Shown here: positions 44,883-55,089 of the stretch, in pieces
Position numbering within the stretch: the stretch's first letter is position 1
Layout: the number at the start of each line of letters is the position of its first letter
DNA from: Sphingomonas guangdongensis
GTDB lineage: Bacteria; Pseudomonadota; Alphaproteobacteria; Sphingomonadales; Sphingomonadaceae
Length of the DNA: 64,000 bases
Assembly: GCF_900199185.1 (NCBI RefSeq)
Contig: NZ_OBMI01000003.1
Location: forward strand, 496,001-560,000
Reading direction: 5' to 3'
Position numbers and translations under genes: made by a program
The notes under the pieces: generated by a model
What the model was told of the DNA's origin: nothing
Seen by the model: the letters and a program-made list of their open reading frames with translations, nothing else
Database searches by the model: none

Positions 44883-47134
44883 GAAATCGTCCGGCTTCGG
44901 GTCAGCATGGCGGGGCTGGGATCATTGGCGGGGTCGCTCGACAGGTCGGGCTCGGCCAGCTTGGCAAGCACGGCCGCGTCGAAGGTGAGCGAGACGACGG
45001 TACCGCCGCCGTCGCGGTCGGCAAAGGCGATGGTGCCGAAATGCTCGTCGATGATCTTCTTGACGATGGCGAGGCCGAGGCCGGTGCCGCGCGCCCGGGT
45101 GGTCATGTACGGCTCGACGATCCGGTCGCGCTCGACCGGCAGCCCGACCCCGTTGTCCGCGATCCTGACGGCCACCGTCCGGCCCTCCCCGCCCTCGATC
45201 ACGATCGTCACCTCACCCGGCGACAGTTCCTCGCCGGTCCGCGCCTCGATCGCCTCCACGGCATTCTTGACGAGGTTTGTCAGTGCCTGGCCGAGCTGGC
45301 GCCGGTCGCACACGAGGCCGGGCACCGGGTCCTGGTAGAACAGCGCGAAGCGGATGCCCGGGTGCGCGACCTCGTGGAGGAACAGCGCCTGGCGAGCGAG
45401 GTCGACCAGCTGCTCCTCGCGGAAGACGGGCTTGGGCATGCGGGCAAAGGAGGAGAACTCGTCCACCATCCGGCGCAGGTCGCCGACCTGGCGGACGATC
45501 GTCTCCGTCAGGCGGGCAAAGGTCGTATCGCCTTCCTCCACCAGCTTGCCGTAGCGGCGCTGGAGCCGCTCGGCGGCGAGCTGGATGGGGGTGAGCGGAT
45601 TCTTGATCTCGTGCGCGATCCGGCGTGCGACGTCCGACCAGGCGGCGCGGCGCTGATCCGTCAACTGCTGGGTGATGTCGTCGAAGGTCAGGACGTGCCC
45701 GCCCTCGTCCCGGGTGATCTTGACCGCGAGTGTCCGGGCCTCGCCGCCCGTCGCGATCTGGACGATGCCGTCGCGGGCACCGCTCAGCAGCAGCTGGTCC
45801 AGCTCGGGCGAGACCTCGGCGAGCGGCTGGCCGGTGAGCGACCGTCCGCCGGGCGCGACCAGCGCCTGGGCCGAGCTGTTCAGCAGCCGCACGCGGCGAT
45901 CCGCTTCCACCGCGACCACGCCCGCGCTGACGCCGGAGAGCACCGCCTCGATCAGCACGCGGCGGCTTTCCGCCTCAGCCGTCGCCTCGACCAGCGCGCC
46001 GGTCTGCTCGCCCAGCCGCTCGGTCATGCGGTTGAAGGCGGTGGCGAGCGTGCCGACCTCATCACGCGTACGCGGCGCCGGCACCCGCGCCGACAGGTCG
46101 CCACCCGCCACCCGCCGCGCCGCGTCCACCAGCTCGCCGACCGGACGGACCAGCCGATCGGCGACTGCGAGCGCGACGAATACGGCGAGGCCGACGATCA
46201 GCAACGATACCGCGAGCAGCGCGGCGTTGAACTGCAGCTGGAGCGAGCGCGAGCGACTGACCAGCGTGCGATAGTCCGCGAGCACGGCCTCGGCCCGTCG
46301 CGACTGTGCCGCCATCTCCCCCGTATCGGTCACCCGAGCGCCGTAGAGGTAGAGATTGGGCTGGCTGCCGACGCGCGTGATCGACCAGATGCGGTCGCCG
46401 GTCGTGTTGGTCACGCTCCGTGTCGTGCGGGTGAGTTGGCCGATGACCTGGGGATTGATCTCGCTGGTCAGATCACGATCGTACGGATTGACGAGCGCGA
46501 TCGACAGCACCTCACCACGCGGTGAGATCGAGAAGAGAAGCCCTTCCGACAAGTTGCGGAAATAAACCTGCGAGAAGAGGAAGCGGGCGAACTCCGGATT
46601 GTCGAGGGTAGTCTGCTGCAACGCCTCGTTGATGTCGCTCGCCATTGTGATGGTCTCGCGATCGACCCCGGCGATGATCTGACGGTAGCTCTGCGTCGCG
46701 AGCGCGTTGGCGTTCTCCAGCATCCCGCGTGCGCGGTCGGACGACCAGAACTCCACCCCGTACTGAAAGAGCAGCGAGGCGAAGATGGTGACGAGCAGCG
46801 TCGGAACGCTCGCCAGCACGGAAAAGAGCGCCACCAGGCGGACATGGAGCCGCCCCTCCCCGCCGACCGGCGAGCGCTGGGCGCGGCGAATCGCGATCCG
46901 GCGACCGATCAGCACCAGCAGCGCGATGCCGGGGATCAGGTTGGCGGTCAGCAGCAGTGCCACGAGCGGCGGGGTGAGCAGCCGGGTCGGCTGGCTGGTG
47001 CCCGAGATCACGCGCCAACTGACGATCGCGATGACGACCGCAACGGCGAGGACGATGACCTCCAGCGCCGGCGTGACCGACCGACGGCGGGCTGGCGCCC
47101 CGCCCTCGGTCATCGGCACTGCGGCAACGGTCAT
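44879..47134 (-). CDS. ntrY: Sensor histidine kinase NtrY
   Basis: The roughly 751-residue membrane kinase has an N-terminal multi-span region (about four hydrophobic segments with a large extracytoplasmic part between residues 120 and 270). A HAMP domain (DRLVRPVGELVDAARRVAGG), a PAS region (VEADRRVRLLNSSAQALV), the HisKA box [19 protein letters not shown] and a HATPase domain ending in GTGLGLAIVKKI then GGGTVVSLTF follow. It phosphorylates NtrX. The ATG at 47134 is preferred over one 39 bases upstream. Confidence 0.94.
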   Translation of the reverse strand: MTVAAVPMTEGGAPARRRSVTPALEVIVLAVAVVIAIVSWRVISGTSQPTRLLTPPLVALLLTANLIPGIALLVLIGRRIAIRRAQRSPVGGEGRLHVRLVALFSVLASVPTLLVTIFASLLFQYGVEFWSSDRARGMLENANALATQSYRQIIAGVDRETITMASDINEALQQTTLDNPEFARFLFSQVYFRNLSEGLLFSISPRGEVLSIALVNPYDRDLTSEINPQVIGQLTRTTRSVTNTTGDRIWSITRVGSQPNLYLYGARVTDTGEMAAQSRRAEAVLADYRTLVSRSRSLQLQFNAALLAVSLLIVGLAVFVALAVADRLVRPVGELVDAARRVAGGDLSARVPAPRTRDEVGTLATAFNRMTERLGEQTGALVEATAEAESRRVLIEAVLSGVSAGVVAVEADRRVRLLNSSAQALVAPGGRSLTGQPLAEVSPELDQLLLSGARDGIVQIATGGEARTLAVKITRDEGGHVLTFDDITQQLTDQRRAAWSDVARRIAHEIKNPLTPIQLAAERLQRRYGKLVEEGDTTFARLTETIVRQVGDLRRMVDEFSSFARMPKPVFREEQLVDLARQALFLHEVAHPGIRFALFYQDPVPGLVCDRRQLGQALTNLVKNAVEAIEARTGEELSPGEVTIVIEGGEGRTVAVRIADNGVGLPVERDRIVEPYMTTRARGTGLGLAIVKKIIDEHFGTIAFADRDGGGTVVSLTFDAAVLAKLAEPDLSSDPANDPSPAMLTRSRTIS

Positions 47135-47186
47135 CGTGGCACGGTTACACGCAGAGTGTTGCAGGGAAAACACATATTTTGGTTCG

Positions 47187-48632
47187 TCAGCGTGCCCCGC
47201 GCCCGGTCTGCCGTACCTCCTCGGTCATGATGCCCCACTCGTCGAGGCGCTTGCGCAGCGTGTTGCGGTTGATTCCGAGCGCGCGGGCGGCGCGGAGCTG
47301 GTTGCCGCCGTGCCGGGCGAGCATGGCCGCGATCAGCGGCCGTTCCACCTCCGCTATGACCCGGTCGTAGAGCGTGCCGTCGTCGAGCGCCGCCGGCGCT
47401 TCCCGCGCCAGCGCGTCGAGCCGGGCGAGCACCGCGGCCGCGATCCCGGGATCGTCGGCGGGCACCGGCGCTGCCGCCTGCCCCAGCAGCCGCGCGATCT
47501 CCGCCGCGCCGATCCACTCGTCGCGGCTGAGCGCGGCGAGGCGACGCATCAAATTCTCCAGCTCGCGGACGTTGCCCGGCCAGTCGTGCGCGCGCAGCGC
47601 CGCCACCGCATCGTCGTCGAGCAGCTTGCGCGGCAGGCCGTCGGCAACCGCGCGCTCCAGGAAATGCCGCGCGAGCAGCGCCACGTCGTCGCGCCGCTCG
47701 CGCAACGCCGGCAGCGCGACCGGCACAACGTTCAGGCGGTAGAACAGATCCTCGCGAAAGCTGCCGCTTGCGACCTGCGCGGCCAGATCCTTGTTGGTCG
47801 CGGCGACGATGCGGACGTCGGCGCGGATGGTGCGGGCGCCGCCCACGGTCGTGAACTCGCCCGACTGCAGCACGCGCAGCAGCCGGGTCTGCGCGTCCGT
47901 CGGCATGTCCCCGATCTCGTCCAGGAACAGCGTGCCGCCCGCCGCCTGCTCGAACTTGCCGGCGACGCGGGCCTGCGCGCCGGTGAAGGCGCCGCGCTCG
48001 TGCCCGAACAGCTCGGCCTCGATCAGGTCGCGGGGAATCGCCGCCATGTTGAGCGCGACGAACGGTGCCCGCCGGCGCGGGCCCAGATCGTGGATCGCGC
48101 GGGCGACCAGTTCCTTGCCGGTGCCGGACTCACCGGAGATCAGCACGGTTAGATCGTTGGAGACGACCCGCGCGATCACCCGGTACACATCCTGCATGGC
48201 GGGCGACCGGCCGATCAGCGGCAGGTTCTCGTCGCTCGGCGCCAGGACGTCGCCGGGGCCGCGCCTCAGCCCCGCCATCGCCGCCCCGACGGCGGCGGTC
48301 AGCGTGTCGAGGTCGAACGGCTTGGGCAGATACTCGAACGCGCCCGCCTCCGTCGCCCGCACGGCGGTGGAGAGCGTGTTCTGTGCCGACAGCACCACCA
48401 CCGGCAGGCGCGGGTGCTCGGCCAGCAGCGCGGGGACGAACTGAAGTCCGTCACCGTCCGGCAGCACCACGTCGGTGATGAGCACATCCGGCGCGCCACG
48501 GCGGAGCGCCGCGCGCAACTCGGCGAGGCTGCCGGCAAGCGTGACGTCGTAGCTCTTGCGGCGCAGCGCCTGCGACACGACGGTGCGGATCGCCGCGTCG
48601 TCGTCGCACACCAGGACCCTGCCCGACGTCAT
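47187..48632 (-). CDS. ntrC: Nitrogen regulation response regulator NtrC
   Basis: The 481-residue sigma54-dependent activator has a receiver domain (Asp54 in LITDVVLPDG) and an AAA+ domain with GESGTGKELVARAIH (Walker A), the complete GAFTGA loop and GGTLFLDEIGDMP. The C-terminal Fis helix-turn-helix is GGNQLRAARALGINRNTLRKRL. Phosphorylated NtrC activates nitrogen-limitation genes such as glnA and glnB from sigma54 promoters. Start and stop overlap its neighbours as in the classic nifR3-ntrB-ntrC operon. Confidence 0.96.
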   Translation of the reverse strand: MTSGRVLVCDDDAAIRTVVSQALRRKSYDVTLAGSLAELRAALRRGAPDVLITDVVLPDGDGLQFVPALLAEHPRLPVVVLSAQNTLSTAVRATEAGAFEYLPKPFDLDTLTAAVGAAMAGLRRGPGDVLAPSDENLPLIGRSPAMQDVYRVIARVVSNDLTVLISGESGTGKELVARAIHDLGPRRRAPFVALNMAAIPRDLIEAELFGHERGAFTGAQARVAGKFEQAAGGTLFLDEIGDMPTDAQTRLLRVLQSGEFTTVGGARTIRADVRIVAATNKDLAAQVASGSFREDLFYRLNVVPVALPALRERRDDVALLARHFLERAVADGLPRKLLDDDAVAALRAHDWPGNVRELENLMRRLAALSRDEWIGAAEIARLLGQAAAPVPADDPGIAAAVLARLDALAREAPAALDDGTLYDRVIAEVERPLIAAMLARHGGNQLRAARALGINRNTLRKRLDEWGIMTEEVRQTGRGAR

Positions 48633-49678
48633 GCGGCCCGCGGCAGCAGCAGGCGGAACACAGTCACGGGCGGCTCTCCTTCGCGTGAGTAGGTGACGAG
48701 CCCGCCCATGTCGCGCACCAGCTTGTCGACCAGCGGCAGGCCGAGGCCCTGCCCCTCGGCCTTGCCGGACACGAACGGCTCGAACAGGTGATCGGCAATG
48801 TCCGCCGGCGCGCCCGGGCCGGTATCGATCACGGAGAGCTCGATCGGCAGCGGGCGGCGCGGGCGACCCTGACCGGGGCTGGCCGACATGCCGTGGCGAT
48901 AGGCGGTGGCGAGCACCACCCGCCCGTCGGGCACCCCCGCCAGCGCCTCGCAGGCATTCTTCAGCAGGTTGATGACGATCTGGGTAAAGGCATCGCGGTC
49001 GATCATCGCCGGCGGGAGCGACGGATCGAAGCGCTCCTCGATCGGCACGCCGCGCGCGAAGCCGGCCTCCGCGATCCGCCGCGCGTGGCCGAGCAGCGGG
49101 TAGACGTTCTCGGCCGACAGACGCGGCGGGCGCGTGTCGGTGAAATCCTGCATCCGGTCGATCAGCGCGGCGACCCGGTCGACCTCGCTGGTGATCAGCC
49201 CGGTCAGCTCGGCCGCGTCGTCCAGTCCCTCGCTCAGCAGCTGCGCCGCGCCGCGAATGCCAGACAGCGGGTTCTTGATTTCATGCGCAAGCATCGCGGC
49301 GGCGCCGATCGCCGCCCGCGCCCCGCCCGACCGGTCGGGCGCGTGGCCGCGCGGGTGCTGGCGCAAGGTCACGATCGTCCAGCCCGAACGATCGGGCACG
49401 TCGCACTCGATCAGGTCGACTCGCGCCCGGCCGATCCGCCCGATCCCCACGTCGGCGTCGTAGGCGGCGAAGGTGCGGCCGCCGCGCCGCTCGGCCCAGC
49501 TGCTCGGATAGCGGACCAGCAGGTCGACGTCCTGGCCGATCATGGCGCGCTCGGAAAAGTTGAGCAGCGTCTCCGATGCGGCGTTCGCGTGCGCGATCTT
49601 GCCGGCCGGATCGACCACCAGGGTCGCGACCGGCAGCGCCGAGAACAGCTCGGCGAACCCGGGCCCGGCCGCGCTCAC
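48629..49678 (-). CDS. ntrB: Nitrogen sensor histidine kinase NtrB
   Basis: The 349-residue soluble kinase has an N-terminal PAS domain ([23 protein letters not shown]), the phospho-acceptor box [19 protein letters not shown] and a HATPase domain ([30 protein letters not shown]). It phosphorylates or dephosphorylates NtrC under control of PII protein. No membrane span is present, in contrast to NtrY. It overlaps dusB upstream and ntrC downstream. Confidence 0.96.
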   Translation of the reverse strand: MSAAGPGFAELFSALPVATLVVDPAGKIAHANAASETLLNFSERAMIGQDVDLLVRYPSSWAERRGGRTFAAYDADVGIGRIGRARVDLIECDVPDRSGWTIVTLRQHPRGHAPDRSGGARAAIGAAAMLAHEIKNPLSGIRGAAQLLSEGLDDAAELTGLITSEVDRVAALIDRMQDFTDTRPPRLSAENVYPLLGHARRIAEAGFARGVPIEERFDPSLPPAMIDRDAFTQIVINLLKNACEALAGVPDGRVVLATAYRHGMSASPGQGRPRRPLPIELSVIDTGPGAPADIADHLFEPFVSGKAEGQGLGLPLVDKLVRDMGGLVTYSREGEPPVTVFRLLLPRAA

Positions 49679-50667
49679 GCCGCTGCGCGCGTGGTCCAGG
49701 GCGCGTAGAATTCGGCCAGCATCGCCTTCACCACGTCCGGGTCCGGCACCTGGTTGACACGGTTGCGGAACTCGGCGGAACCGTGAAGGCCGCGCGTGTA
49801 CCAGCCGAGGTGCTTGCGCGCCATGTTGACGCCCGTCTCCCTGCCGTAGAGCGTCAACATGTCGTCGTAGTGCGCTGTGATCGTTCGATATTGTTCGTCG
49901 ATCGACGGATCGGCCCGCGGTGTCTGGTCAGCAAGCGAGTCCATGACCTGGCGGAGCAGCCAGGGCCGGCCATAGGCGCCGCGCCCGATCATGACGCCGT
50001 CCGCGCCAGACTGCGCGAGGGCCGCGTGCGCATCAGCCGGTGAGCAGATGTCGCCGTTGACGATCACGGGCACGCCCACCGCTTCCTTCACCCGTGCGAC
50101 GAACCCCCAGTCGGCGCTTCCCTTGTACATCTGGTTGCGGGTGCGGCCGTGGACCGTGACCATCCGGCAGCCGAGATCCTCCGCGATATGGGCGAGTTCG
50201 GGCGCGTTGAGGCTCGCGTGATCCCAGCCCATCCGCATCTTGAGCGTGACCGGCACGCTCACTGCGTTCACCACCGCCCGGATCAACTCGGCGGCGAGCG
50301 GCAGGTCGCGCATCAGCGCGGAGCCGGCGTCGCCGTTGGTCACCTTGCGGACCGGACAGCCCATGTTGATGTCGACGATCGCGGCGCCGCGATCCTCCGA
50401 CAGCCTGGCCGCCTCCGCCATCTCATAGGGTGTGCAGCCGACGAGCTGCATGGAGACGGGGTCCTCGATCGGATCCCAGGCGAACTTCTGCAGCGACTGA
50501 CGGGTCTCGCGGATCGCGGCCTGGCTCGCAACCATCTCCGTGACGTTCAGGCCGGAACCGTAGCGGCGCACCACCCGCCGGAACGGCAGGTCGGTCACGC
50601 CGGTCATGGGCGCGAGCAGCACGGGTGTGTCGATCCGGACCGGACCGATCTGAAGCGGAGCGAGCAT
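49675..50667 (-). CDS. dusB: tRNA-dihydrouridine synthase (DusB/NifR3)
   Basis: The roughly 330-residue FMN enzyme reduces uridines in the tRNA D-loop. It begins [27 protein letters not shown] and has the catalytic Cys in [18 protein letters not shown] and [16 protein letters not shown]. It is the nifR3 gene that precedes ntrB in many Alphaproteobacteria. The ATG at 50667 was chosen. A GTG at 50694 would add nine residues but has no ribosome site. Confidence 0.94.
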   Translation of the reverse strand: MLAPLQIGPVRIDTPVLLAPMTGVTDLPFRRVVRRYGSGLNVTEMVASQAAIRETRQSLQKFAWDPIEDPVSMQLVGCTPYEMAEAARLSEDRGAAIVDINMGCPVRKVTNGDAGSALMRDLPLAAELIRAVVNAVSVPVTLKMRMGWDHASLNAPELAHIAEDLGCRMVTVHGRTRNQMYKGSADWGFVARVKEAVGVPVIVNGDICSPADAHAALAQSGADGVMIGRGAYGRPWLLRQVMDSLADQTPRADPSIDEQYRTITAHYDDMLTLYGRETGVNMARKHLGWYTRGLHGSAEFRNRVNQVPDPDVVKAMLAEFYAPWTTRAAA

Positions 50668-50761
50668 CACGGGTTCTGCCTGAAAAACAGGCACGCCATA
50701 GGAGGAAAGACGCCGAGCGGCAAGGCTGGCGGCGGCGCCCCGCGTCGGCTAGGCGGCGGAC

Positions 50762-51898
50762 GTGACTGCCACTGCTCGAACCGCTGCCCTGATCGTCGCC
50801 GCCGGCCGCGGCGAGCGCATGGGCGGCGCTGTGCCGAAGCAGTTCGCGCCGCTGGGCCGCTCCACGGTGCTCGCCCACGCGGTCGCCGCTTTCCAGGCGC
50901 ACGGCGGCATCGATCAGGTACTGGTGGTGATCGGTGCCGGTCACGAGGCGCAGGTGCCCGCGGGCGTCCGAGCCGTGATCGGCGGGATCGAGCGGCGTGA
51001 CTCCGTGCGCGCGGGCCTCGCCGCGCTCGACTGCACCCACGTGCTGATCCACGACGCCGCGCGCCCGCTGCTTCCCGCGCCGGTGATCGATCGCCTGCTC
51101 GCCGCGCTCGGCACGGCGGCGGGCGCAGTGCCGGTGCTGCCGGTTGCGGATACGCTGGCGCACGGTGATGCGCTGCTCGGCGCGGTGGTGCCACGGGCCG
51201 GCCTGCTGCGCGTGCAGACGCCGCAGGCGTTCCGCTACGACGCGATCGTCGCGGCGCACGAAGCGTGGGACGATGCCGCAACGCCGACCGACGATGCCCA
51301 GGTCGCGCGGGCGGCAGGATACGACGTCGTGACGGTAGAAGGCGATAACGCGTTGGAAAAGCTGACCTACCCGCAGGATTTCGCCGCCGCCGAGGCGCGT
51401 CTGGCCGCTCGCCTGGTGTCGCGCAGTGCGACCGGCTTCGACGTCCACCGGCTGGAGGCGGGCGAGGAGCTGTGGCTCGGCGGCGTGCTGATCCCGCACG
51501 ACCGCGGGCTCTCCGGTCACAGCGACGCCGATGTCGCGCTCCACGCGATCACCGATGCGCTGCTCGGCACGATCGGCGCGGGCGACATCGGCACCCACTT
51601 TCCGCCGAGCGATCCGCAGTGGCGCGGCGCCGCCTCCGACCAGTTTCTGGCCCACGCCGCATCGCTGGTCCGGGCGGAAGGCGGCGTGATCGACTTCGTC
51701 GACCTGACGCTGATCTGCGAGGCACCCAAGATCGGGCCGCACCGTGCCACCATACGGAGCCGGATCGCCGCGATCCTCGGGGTTCCGGAGCAGGCGGTGA
51801 GCATCAAGGCGACCACGTCGGAGCGGCTCGGCTTCACCGGTCGTGGCGAGGGGATCGCCGCGCAGGCGATCGCCACCGTTCGCGTGCCGGGCGCGTAG
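50762..51898 (+). CDS. ispDF: Bifunctional IspD/IspF (MEP cytidylyltransferase / MEcPP synthase)
   Basis: The 378-residue fusion carries out two non-consecutive MEP-pathway steps. The IspD part (1 to about 220) shows ALIVAAGRGERMGGAVPKQF and HDAARPLL. The IspF part starts at GFDVHR (225-230, zinc Asp227 and His229) and continues SGHSDADVALHAITDALLG and the EAPKIGPHRATI segment. Fusion of the two is typical of Alphaproteobacteria. It begins at a GTG, divergent from dusB. Dxr, the preceding enzyme, is encoded at 24.8 kb. Confidence 0.97.
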   Translation: MTATARTAALIVAAGRGERMGGAVPKQFAPLGRSTVLAHAVAAFQAHGGIDQVLVVIGAGHEAQVPAGVRAVIGGIERRDSVRAGLAALDCTHVLIHDAARPLLPAPVIDRLLAALGTAAGAVPVLPVADTLAHGDALLGAVVPRAGLLRVQTPQAFRYDAIVAAHEAWDDAATPTDDAQVARAAGYDVVTVEGDNALEKLTYPQDFAAAEARLAARLVSRSATGFDVHRLEAGEELWLGGVLIPHDRGLSGHSDADVALHAITDALLGTIGAGDIGTHFPPSDPQWRGAASDQFLAHAASLVRAEGGVIDFVDLTLICEAPKIGPHRATIRSRIAAILGVPEQAVSIKATTSERLGFTGRGEGIAAQAIATVRVPGA

Positions 51899-51901
51899 GC
51901 G

Positions 51902-52426
51902 ATGGTGCGCGGCGCCCTTCCGATTGTCCTGCTGGCGCTCGGCCTTGCGCCGGCCGCGTCAGCGCAGACCGCATCGTGCTTGCCTGTGCGGGAGGCGGAG
52001 GCGCTGGTGCTTAATCTGGGTCCGACCTTGATCGATGCGACGGTGACGACCTGTACGCCCGCCCTGCCGGCGGGCGCCTATCTCAGGCGCTCCGGCGCGA
52101 CGCTGTCCGCCAGGTTCGCCCGGCAGAATGACGCGTCGTGGCCGCTCGCCAAGGAGGCGCTCCGCAAGATTGTCGGCCCGAGCGGCGCGTCGCTGCTCGA
52201 CAGCGAGATCGCGCGGTCGGTCGTACCGGCGATGGTCGCGCCGCTCGTCACGCAGGAGATCAAGGCAAAGGACTGCCCGGTGATCGATCGGCTGCTCGGC
52301 CAGCTCGATCCGCTTCCGGCCGCTAATACCGCCGCGCTGCTGGTCACCGTCATGCAGCTTGCCCAGGCCGAGCAGCGCACCCGCCCGGGTCAGCCGCGCA
52401 TCTGCCCGCCCGGAGAAACACGATGA
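51902..52426 (+). CDS. Secreted four-cysteine hypothetical protein
   Basis: The 174-residue protein has a signal peptide (ALPIVLLALGLAPAASAQ) and four cysteines in the mature part (26, 51, 125, 168), which could form two disulfides in the periplasm. No domain recognised. It starts three bases after the ispDF stop and its own stop overlaps the CinA-like start (ATGA), so it belongs to the same transcription unit. No link to isoprenoid synthesis is evident. Confidence 0.7.
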   Translation: MVRGALPIVLLALGLAPAASAQTASCLPVREAEALVLNLGPTLIDATVTTCTPALPAGAYLRRSGATLSARFARQNDASWPLAKEALRKIVGPSGASLLDSEIARSVVPAMVAPLVTQEIKAKDCPVIDRLLGQLDPLPAANTAALLVTVMQLAQAEQRTRPGQPRICPPGETR

Positions 52427-52956
52427 CCGATCGTCTGGAAACGCTGCTCCCGGCCGATGTCGTCGCGCTGGCGACGCGGGTGGTGGAGGCGAACCGCGCC
52501 GCCGGGCGCCGGATCGCGGTGGCGGAGAGCTGCACGGCCGGGCTGGTGTCAGCCGCCATCACGGAGGTAGCGGGCTCCTCCGACGTGTTCGAGGGCGGCT
52601 TCGTCACCTACTCCAACGAGGCCAAGGCCAAGCTGCTGAAGGTAAGCGGTGAGGTGCTGGAGACGTTCGGCGCGGTATCGGTCGCGACCGCGTGGCAGAT
52701 GGCGCAGGGCGCGCTCCGGCTCTCGGACGCAGACGTCGCGGTTGCGATCACCGGGATCGCGGGCCCGGGCGGCGGATCGGACAAGAAGCCGGTCGGGACG
52801 GTCGTCTTCGCCCGCGCCGAGCGAGGCGCCGATCCGAACCACATCGTCGCCGACCGCAAGCAGTTCGACGACAACGGGCGCGGCGGGATCCGGCTTCAGG
52901 CGGTGTTCTGCGCGCTCGAGCTGCTGCTGCCGGAGGCGGCCCCGCCCGCCCCGTAG
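52423..52956 (+). CDS. CinA-family nicotinamide-nucleotide amidohydrolase (PncC-like)
   Basis: The 177-residue protein is the stand-alone CinA C-terminal domain. It shows AVAESCTAGLVSAAITEVAGSS with the catalytic Ser and VTYSNEAKAKLL, then AVAITGIAGPGGGSDKKPVGTV. It deamidates nicotinamide mononucleotide in pyridine-nucleotide recycling. Its 3' end overlaps the convergent START-domain gene by 61 bases. Confidence 0.92.
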   Translation: MTDRLETLLPADVVALATRVVEANRAAGRRIAVAESCTAGLVSAAITEVAGSSDVFEGGFVTYSNEAKAKLLKVSGEVLETFGAVSVATAWQMAQGALRLSDADVAVAITGIAGPGGGSDKKPVGTVVFARAERGADPNHIVADRKQFDDNGRGGIRLQAVFCALELLLPEAAPPAP

Positions 52957-53378
52957 AGCGCGCGGGCGCGGTCCTCGAACGCGCCGATCATCTTGCGGAG
53001 CGCGCGGTCGAAGACCTGGCCTGCCAGCATCTCGAACATGCGATTGCGGAACGCGAAGTCGACCGCGAAGTCGACGAAGCAGCCGCCCTGCCCGTCGCTG
53101 CGGAACACCCAGTCATTGGTGAGGTGCGACAGCGGCCCTTCCAGATAGTCGACGTGGATACGCTCGGGCCGCGTCTTCTGCACGCGGGAGGTGAAGCTCT
53201 CGCGCAGCCCCTTGAAGCCGACGATCAGGTCGGCGACCATCTCCGTCTCGCCGTTCGATCTGACCCGGACCGCGCTCACCCAGGGCAGGAACTCGCCGTA
53301 GCGGCCGACATCGGCGACCAGGTCGAACATCTGCTCCGGCGAGTAGGGAAGCTGCCGGGTCTCAGCGTGCTTGGGCAA
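52896..53378 (-). CDS. COQ10/RatA-type START-domain protein
   Basis: The 160-residue protein has a polyketide-cyclase/START fold. It begins [21 protein letters not shown] and contains [16 protein letters not shown] and [27 protein letters not shown]. In Alphaproteobacteria this family is thought to chaperone ubiquinone (COQ10). The RatA name comes from a ribosome-association phenotype in E. coli. No ATG is available. A TTG at 53378 with GAGG upstream fits the conserved N-terminus and overlaps lipA by 17 bases. A Ser-rich tail overlaps the CinA-like gene. Confidence 0.85.
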   Translation of the reverse strand: MPKHAETRQLPYSPEQMFDLVADVGRYGEFLPWVSAVRVRSNGETEMVADLIVGFKGLRESFTSRVQKTRPERIHVDYLEGPLSHLTNDWVFRSDGQGGCFVDFAVDFAFRNRMFEMLAGQVFDRALRKMIGAFEDRARALYGAGGAASGSSSSSAQNTA

Positions 53379-54297
53379 GCTTCGCCTCGCGCGCCGCGCG
53401 CATCCTCGCGAAATCGTCGCCGGCGTGGTAGCTCGAGCGGGTGAGCGGCGACGAGGCGACCAGCAGGAAGCCCTTCGCGCGGGCGATCGCGGCATAGGCG
53501 TCGAACGCGGCCGGGGTCACGAAGTCCTGCACCTTGGCATGGCGCGGCGTCGGCTGCAGGTACTGGCCCATCGTCAGAAAGTCGATGTCGGCGCTGCGCA
53601 TGTCGTCCATCACCTGATGGACCTCCAGCCGCTCCTCGCCCAGCCCCAGCATGATGCCCGACTTGGTGAAGATCGACGGATCCAGCTTCTTGACGCTCTC
53701 CAGCAGGCGGATCGACGCGTAATAGCGCGCCCCCGGCCGGATCGTCGGGTAGAGCCGCGGCACCGTCTCCAGATTGTGGTTGTAGACGTCGGGCCGCGCC
53801 GCGACGATCGCCTCAACCGCCGCCTCGTGCTTGTTGCGGAAATCGGGCGTCAGGATCTCGATCGTCGTGGTCGGGTTGGCGCGGCGGATCGCCTCGATCA
53901 CCCGGACGAACTGCCTGGCGCCGCCATCGGGCAGGTCGTCACGGTCGACGGAGGTGACGACGATGTGCTCCAGCCCCATCTGCGCCGCCGCATCGGCGAC
54001 GTTCTGCGGCTCCATCGGATCGACGGCGCGCGGCATGCCGGTCTTCACGTTGCAGAAGGCGCAGGCGCGGGTGCAGGTGTCGCCCAGGATCATGACCGTC
54101 GCGTGCTTCTTCGACCAGCACTCGCCAATGTTGGGGCAGGCTGCCTCCTCGCACACGGTGGTCAGGCTCTTTGACCGCATCAACGCGCGGGTCGCGGCGA
54201 AACCGGCGGAGGTCGGCGCCTTGACCCGAATCCAGTCGGGCTTGCGCTGGCGCGCTTCCGACCCGGCCGGCCGGGCGAGCGGACTCATCTCGTTCAT
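53362..54297 (-). CDS. lipA: Lipoyl synthase
   Basis: The 311-residue radical-SAM enzyme inserts two sulfurs into protein-bound octanoate. The auxiliary cluster ligands are Cys49, Cys54 and Cys60, and the radical-SAM cluster ligands Cys75, Cys79 and Cys82 (CTRACAFC). The conserved C-terminal [10 protein letters not shown] carries the auxiliary Ser. The ATG at 54297 directly precedes a typical N-terminus ([22 protein letters not shown]). Frames starting further upstream add unrelated sequence. Confidence 0.97.
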   Translation of the reverse strand: MNEMSPLARPAGSEARQRKPDWIRVKAPTSAGFAATRALMRSKSLTTVCEEAACPNIGECWSKKHATVMILGDTCTRACAFCNVKTGMPRAVDPMEPQNVADAAAQMGLEHIVVTSVDRDDLPDGGARQFVRVIEAIRRANPTTTIEILTPDFRNKHEAAVEAIVAARPDVYNHNLETVPRLYPTIRPGARYYASIRLLESVKKLDPSIFTKSGIMLGLGEERLEVHQVMDDMRSADIDFLTMGQYLQPTPRHAKVQDFVTPAAFDAYAAIARAKGFLLVASSPLTRSSYHAGDDFARMRAAREAKLAQAR

Positions 54298-54418
54298 GGC
54301 CGCCAGATAGCCAGTGACGTCACCGTAAACAATGGTTGCTGGCACCGCCGGCGGTCTGGCGGCGTTTGTCGGTCCTGCTCTAGACGCCCCCCAACCCATC
54401 AACCGACGAGGATCTGTC

Positions 54419-55048
54419 ATGACCGGTTTCACCAAGCTGATCGACGGCTACTACAAGTTCCGCGGGACCGAGTGGCTGGAGGAGCGTGAGCGCTGGAGCG
54501 AGCTCGCGACCGGCCAGTCGCCCAAGGTCATGATCATCTCCTGCTCGGACAGCCGCGTCGATCCGGCGACGATCTTCGGCTCGCGCCCGGGCGAAGTGTT
54601 CGTGGTCCGCAACGTCGCCGCGCTGGTTCCGCCCTTTGATCCGTCGGGCGGCCTCCACGGCGTGTCGGCGGCGATCGAGTTCGCCGTCACCAAGCTGAAG
54701 GTCGAGGAGATCGTGGTGCTCGGCCACGGCGCGTGCGGCGGCGTCAACGCGGCGCTCACCAAGAGCCTCAAGGACTCGAAGCCGGGCGAGGGCGGGTTCG
54801 TTGCCGAGTGGATCAAGCTGCTCGACGGCGCCCGCGACAAGGTGCTGGCGGAGCACGGCGCCACCGACAAGGGTCAGGCCGCGCTGGAGCAGGAAGGCGT
54901 CCGCGTCTCGATCGAGAACCTCAAGACCTTTCCCTTCATCCAGAAGGCGCTCGACGACGGCACGCTCAACATCCACGGCGCGGTGTTCGCGATCGCGGAC
55001 GGCAAGCTGCGGGTGCTCGACGAAGAGAACCACTTCACGCCCGCCTGA
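54419..55048 (+). CDS. Beta-class carbonic anhydrase
   Basis: The 209-residue zinc enzyme interconverts CO2 and bicarbonate. Zinc ligands are Cys42 (with Asp44 and Arg46 in CSDSRVD), His103 and Cys106 (GHGACGG). The [14 protein letters not shown] segment is typical. Its bicarbonate could feed carbamoyl-phosphate synthase, whose genes lie a few kilobases away, though they are not linked in an operon. It ends at a hairpin shared with the rhomboid gene. Confidence 0.95.
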   Translation: MTGFTKLIDGYYKFRGTEWLEERERWSELATGQSPKVMIISCSDSRVDPATIFGSRPGEVFVVRNVAALVPPFDPSGGLHGVSAAIEFAVTKLKVEEIVVLGHGACGGVNAALTKSLKDSKPGEGGFVAEWIKLLDGARDKVLAEHGATDKGQAALEQEGVRVSIENLKTFPFIQKALDDGTLNIHGAVFAIADGKLRVLDEENHFTPA

Positions 55049-55054
55049 CCGCGC

Positions 55055-55089
55055 GGCGGTGGCGCCGTCTCAGGCGCGGCGCCACCGCC
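55055..55089. terminator. Hairpin between carbonic anhydrase and rhomboid genes
   Basis: GGCGGTGGCGCC (55055-55066) pairs perfectly with GGCGCCACCGCC (55078-55089). The right arm codes for the last residues of the rhomboid protein. No T-run is present. Confidence 0.5.

Noticed and set aside
47132..47150. TGGCACG at 47137-47143, resembling a sigma54 -24 element near ntrY
   Set aside because: No GC at the right distance as a -12 element (TTGCA), and it points away from ntrY.
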